Source: an uncultured Phocaeicola sp. (GTDB taxonomy: Bacteria > Bacteroidota > Bacteroidia > Bacteroidales > Bacteroidaceae). Taken from it: a stretch of DNA of 64,000 nt. The notes beneath the pieces were generated by a model. That model was not told the DNA's origin and did not search any database. It saw nothing but the letters and a program-made list of their open reading frames with translations. The stretch lies in contig CALUJA010000035.1 in assembly GCA_944320845.1 (NCBI GenBank), positions 17,922-81,921 on the forward strand. The letters are read 5' to 3'. Both the position numbers and the translations under genes were made by a program. This document shows, in pieces, positions 60,763 to 64,000 of this stretch. The first letter of the stretch is position 1. The number at the start of each line of letters is the position of its first letter.

Positions 60763-61602
60763 GTGAAGAATAACTTTATCCAAAGAACAATTACCGGAAT
60801 CATCTTTGTTGCGGTACTGGTAGGGGGAATCCTGGGAGGAGCTGTCCCCTTCACCTTGCTTTTTGCCCTCATCAGCGCCCTGACAATATGGGAATTCGGC
60901 AATGTCGTCAACCGAAGCGGCGAGATACAGACAAACAAGCCCATCTGCACACTGGCGGGTGTATTCCTGTTCTTTGGGTTCGCCTATCTGGGAGTCGTTC
61001 CGGGACAGCCTTCCGTACTGATTCCCTACCTCTTCCTCATCATCTACCTGCTCGTCAGCGAACTGTATCTGAAGCGCAAAAATCCTTTGCACAACTGGGC
61101 TTACACGATGATGAGCCAGATGTATGTGGCGCTGCCTTTCGCCCTGCTGAATGTGCTTGCCTTCCACACGAACGTGACGGGAAGCATGTCGGAATACAAC
61201 CCGATACTTCCTCTCTCCATCTTCATATTCAACTGGACAAACGATTCGGGAGCATACTGCACAGGCGTACTGTTCGGAAAGCACCGCCTGTTTGAACGGA
61301 TTTCTCCCAAGAAATCGTGGGAAGGCTCCATCGGCGGAGCCGTATTCAGCATGGCGGCGGCCTTTGTCATGGCACATTTCTTCCCGTTCATGTCCACTGC
61401 GGTATGGATGGGTCTGGGACTGACAGTGGTGGTGTTCGGAACGTGGGGAGACTTGACCGAATCTCTGCTCAAGCGCACTTTAGGCATCAAGGATTCGGGA
61501 AATATCCTGCCCGGACACGGAGGCATGCTCGACCGTTTCGACAGCACCCTCATCGCCGTTCCCGCATCGGTAGTCTATCTGTACATCGTTTCGCTGATTT
61601 GA
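60763..61602 (+). CDS. cdsA: Phosphatidate cytidylyltransferase
   Basis: A 279-residue multi-pass membrane protein with the CdsA signature near the C-terminus (KRTLGIKDSGNILPGHGGMLDRFDS in the family pattern; here read in parts as LGIKDSGN and GHGGMLDRFDS). It joins CTP to phosphatidate to form CDP-diacylglycerol. The start is a GTG at 60763, 18 bases after ftsH. It ends the operon; no clear terminator is seen. Confidence 0.92.
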   Translation: MKNNFIQRTITGIIFVAVLVGGILGGAVPFTLLFALISALTIWEFGNVVNRSGEIQTNKPICTLAGVFLFFGFAYLGVVPGQPSVLIPYLFLIIYLLVSELYLKRKNPLHNWAYTMMSQMYVALPFALLNVLAFHTNVTGSMSEYNPILPLSIFIFNWTNDSGAYCTGVLFGKHRLFERISPKKSWEGSIGGAVFSMAAAFVMAHFFPFMSTAVWMGLGLTVVVFGTWGDLTESLLKRTLGIKDSGNILPGHGGMLDRFDSTLIAVPASVVYLYIVSLI

Positions 61603-61672
61603 TTTCCGGCGGACAGACAGGCATCCCAGCCCGGCGGCCCGCCCGCCCCAATCTGTTGGCCGAACCGTTCCC

Positions 61673-63217
61673 CTATAACCTGCATGTCAGCATCAGCTGA
61701 AAGCTGAGCTGTCTGCTGTCTATAAAGAAGCCATAGGCAGAGAACGATGAAGACATTTCGATGTTCCTGTGATAGAGGGTGCTTCTGCGAAACCAGTCAC
61801 ACCGGGCGGAAAGAGACAGATTTTTCCATATCCTGCAACGGACTTGCCCTTCAAGGTGATAGAAAGTGCCTCGCGAGCGGTCGCCCTCCACATCGACCGG
61901 AGGGACATCCGGATTGGGAGAATAGCCTTTGTCAGAATACCAGTCGTTTCGTGAATACAGCCTATAGAACTGATTGTTCAGGGAAAACGAAAGCTTATCG
62001 CCGGATACGGCTCCCTCCAAGCCCAGTTTTGCCGAAAATCCCGACCCCCAATTATAGTTGCGGTGATAAGAGCGGTAGAAATCGCTGAGAATGCCGCCCA
62101 TCAGAATGCCGTTTGCATGTCCCGCCACATGAAGCGCAAAGCGAGGAGCCCGACAGCTGAACAGGATGCCGCCGCCCACAGATGCCGGTGTGCCGAACTT
62201 ATAAGGGACCACACAAGGTTCTAAGACGGCCGGCATATAATCTGTGCGTATGGTGTCTGAGTCGAAGAAATCGAAATGCTGATACAGCCCCAGGGTGAGG
62301 CTGCACTTCCCGGTGTCCATCACTTTTCCCGCAAACAGGCTGCCTATAATTTCCACCCGGCTCAATACGGGCTGTGTCTTCATCACGTTCAGCTCCATCA
62401 GGAGTGAAAAATAATCGTAAGGCGTGCGGGAAGAAGCATAAGGGTCGCCATATTCCAAGCTGATGCGGGCACTTGCCCCTGCCTTTACGAAACGGTCGTT
62501 GTCGTGCGATGTCAAGAGGCGCGTTCCCAACGAAACATCGAGCCGGTAAGAAGGATTCCCGAACTGCCGGCCGTCGGCCGGCTTCTTCTCCCAGGCCTCC
62601 CCGGTAAGGACACGCGTCAGCCCCCTCATGGGCGAAAGCAGGAAAGACAAGGCTTCGCGTCCGAAGCGTTCACCCCCCGAAGCACGCTCGTCCAACACAA
62701 GGTCAGAAGTGCGGTAAAACACCTCACCTAAGGCAGCCCCGCCTATGGGAGTGGCCATGATGTCGTTTTTCGACGGGTATTCACTCTCCATAAACAGCTC
62801 CCACATGGCACTTCCTCCTATTGCGAAAAGTCCGGACTGCCAGAAATTAAATCCGTTTGCCCGCCCGGCATTGAAATATAAAGAGCCGTGATAAGGATGT
62901 GCAAACATGTTTGTGCTCAAATGGTCATTGTCCCAATCAAACCCGTGCCTGAAATTTTCCCCGATAGTCCTCAACGAAATGTAAGAATAATGGCCCTTCA
63001 ATACATACCGGTCGAAGGACCAAAGTCCTACGTTCAGTCCGAAAGTCTCGCCCGCCGCCCTCCAAAAATGTTTTTTCTCCCTGCAAACGGCCGTATCACC
63101 GCGACAAGCCGTCTCCGCACAAAGAGTCTTCTGCAGAAACATACTGCCGGCAGATTGGGAATGCGCATGAAAGACAGAGCAGAGTAATGCCGCAACAAAC
63201 AATAATAATCGAATCAT
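61673..63217 (-). CDS. DUF3943-family outer-membrane protein
   Basis: A 514-residue protein with signal peptide (MIRLLLFVAALLCSVFHAHS). The DUF3943 signature region includes FDWDNDHLSTNMFAHPYHGSLYF and AIGGSAMWELFMESEYPSKND. The second half is rich in aromatic strands ending LQLMLTCRL-like, as in barrels (actual end QLSFQLMLTCRL). Its function is unknown, but it is common in Bacteroidetes. A TATTTTTG at 63237-63244 on the minus strand is its likely promoter. It is convergent with cdsA. Confidence 0.8.
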   Translation of the reverse strand: MIRLLLFVAALLCSVFHAHSQSAGSMFLQKTLCAETACRGDTAVCREKKHFWRAAGETFGLNVGLWSFDRYVLKGHYSYISLRTIGENFRHGFDWDNDHLSTNMFAHPYHGSLYFNAGRANGFNFWQSGLFAIGGSAMWELFMESEYPSKNDIMATPIGGAALGEVFYRTSDLVLDERASGGERFGREALSFLLSPMRGLTRVLTGEAWEKKPADGRQFGNPSYRLDVSLGTRLLTSHDNDRFVKAGASARISLEYGDPYASSRTPYDYFSLLMELNVMKTQPVLSRVEIIGSLFAGKVMDTGKCSLTLGLYQHFDFFDSDTIRTDYMPAVLEPCVVPYKFGTPASVGGGILFSCRAPRFALHVAGHANGILMGGILSDFYRSYHRNYNWGSGFSAKLGLEGAVSGDKLSFSLNNQFYRLYSRNDWYSDKGYSPNPDVPPVDVEGDRSRGTFYHLEGQVRCRIWKNLSLSARCDWFRRSTLYHRNIEMSSSFSAYGFFIDSRQLSFQLMLTCRL

Positions 63218-63236
63218 AGCCCTTTAATTGCATGCG

Positions 63237-63244
63237 CAAAAATA
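63237..63244 (-). promoter_or_regulatory. -7 promoter element of the DUF3943 gene
   Basis: Reads TATTTTTG on the minus strand, 20 bases before the start. Confidence 0.5.
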
Positions 63245-63321
63245 GGCCCCAAAGACGAAAGGCGCAAATGCCGCACAAAGAATCAGCCATTCCCCATGCC
63301 TTTTCTAAACTTATGTTGAGA

Positions 63322-63885
63322 TTATCCGAAAGACTGCTTCCGGCGGATGCGGCTCATGTGTGTAGGAGTTATTTTCAGATAAGAAGCTATTTCCTTCAGC
63401 GGAACGAGCTGCAATATTTCAGGACAACGCTCCAGCAACTGAAGGTAGCGCTCCTCGGATGTCAGGCGGTAAAGGTCCAGATAGCGCGAGTAAGTCTGCA
63501 GAAAGAGCTGCTCGGCATTGGTACGGGGCATGTCCGGCCGTTCTTCATAGAATGAAAGCAGCGTCTCCACCGGACAAAGATAGAGCTCACACTGGGTCAG
63601 CGCCTGTATGCCCGTTTCCGAGTTCAGTCCATAAATACATGCCGGATAGTTGGCCGCAAACTCGCCGGCAAAGGCAAATCCCGTATTGTATGAACGGTTT
63701 TCAGACTTATTGACACAGACATATTTAAGAATCCCTTTCCCCACGAAACCGATAAAAGGAAACACCTCACCCTTTCTGAACAGGTATTCATTTTTCTCCA
63801 GTGTGACCATCCGTCCGCACCGGACGCACAAGTCTCCGAGAGAATCCGTATCTATATGCCTGATATAAGAATTGAACTCGTGCAT
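63322..63885 (-). CDS. Crp/Fnr-family transcription regulator
   Basis: A 187-residue protein with a cyclic-nucleotide-binding-like fold at the N-terminus (about 25-125) and a C-terminal helix-turn-helix (LKEIASYLKITPTHMSRIRRK). It has the family's usual length. No cysteine set for an iron-sulfur cluster of the Fnr type is obvious. I start it at MHEFNSY (63885); an in-frame start at 63903 adds six residues. It is probably regulated by a small ligand or redox state that cannot be read from sequence. The target genes are unknown. Confidence 0.85.
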   Translation of the reverse strand: MHEFNSYIRHIDTDSLGDLCVRCGRMVTLEKNEYLFRKGEVFPFIGFVGKGILKYVCVNKSENRSYNTGFAFAGEFAANYPACIYGLNSETGIQALTQCELYLCPVETLLSFYEERPDMPRTNAEQLFLQTYSRYLDLYRLTSEERYLQLLERCPEILQLVPLKEIASYLKITPTHMSRIRRKQSFG

Positions 63886-63929
63886 TGCTGCCACATTCGT
63901 CAAAGGTTATTCCAATTTATATGAAAAGA

Positions 63930-63975
63930 AAGGGCCCCGTCCCCTCCCCCTCTGCCGGGGGCGGGACGGGACCCG
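63930..63975 (-). terminator. GC-rich terminator-like hairpin near the right edge
   Basis: GGG-CC-CCGTCCC pairs with GGGACGGGACCC around a C-rich/G-rich loop, followed on the minus strand by a T-rich CTTTCTTTTC. It would end a gene beyond the window's right edge. Confidence 0.5.
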
Positions 63976-64000
63976 GAAACAAGACGGCGGCTACCTACTC

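Overview
The window is a chromosomal stretch from a member of the Bacteroidales, probably Bacteroidaceae. The evidence is the repeated TAnnTTTG -7 promoter element, three GH92 alpha-mannosidases, DUF3943, DUF1573, DUF5723 and DUF4248 proteins, a 'smalltalk' micro-ORF beside an amidase, and the rsfS-ftsH-cdsA gene order. Most genes look GC-rich for this group. By eye, several accessory genes (both restriction systems, the 46.5-48.2 kb membrane pair, and the small gene at 49.3 kb) are clearly AT-rich and look transferred.

Layout. 0-9.3 kb is core: the tamA/tamB-like envelope pair, a sugar nucleotidyltransferase, diaminopimelate dehydrogenase, ruvA, aroB and a small four-pass membrane protein. 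9.3-23.8 kb is accessory. It opens with a structured repeat block and an orphan TonB-type outer-membrane barrel. It then contains the dispersed parts of a Bacteroidales gene set (DUF4248, VirE-type primase-helicase, HU-HIG DNA-binding protein, smalltalk micro-protein, T7-lysozyme-like amidase). Between these parts sit a HigBA-type toxin-antitoxin pair, an EcoRI-type restriction-modification system, a secreted zinc-ribbon-like protein, an ORF6N regulator bracketed by two copies of a 300-bp structured repeat, and a PHP phosphodiesterase.

23.9-28.7 kb is an envelope operon (lipoprotein, DUF5723 barrel, OmpA/TPR protein). 28.9-36.8 kb is a mannan/N-glycan operon of three GH92 mannosidases with an embedded FecR anti-sigma factor. 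37-42.2 kb holds DUF349, mgtE, rsmA and a flippase-like membrane protein. 42.3-44.7 kb is a second type II restriction-modification system (TdeIII-like nuclease with a cytosine-C5 methylase). 45-46.4 kb is pepD, followed by an AT-rich pair of unknown membrane proteins, a lipocalin-like lipoprotein, a small unknown gene, meaB, a DUF1573 protein and a very large alpha-2-macroglobulin-like protein. The window ends with two identical tRNA-Gln(CTG) genes, rsfS-ftsH-cdsA, a DUF3943 protein and a Crp/Fnr regulator.

The best candidates for new biology are: the interrupted DUF4248/primase/HU/smalltalk/amidase locus and its 24-bp inverted repeats; the 300-bp hairpin-rich repeat family that brackets the ORF6N gene; an EcoRI homologue whose catalytic and base-reading residues sit at the classical EcoRI numbers; and the AT-rich two-gene membrane pair at 46.5-48.2 kb. 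Promoter calls rest on visual matches to the Bacteroides -33/-7 consensus, and no search or alignment program was run.
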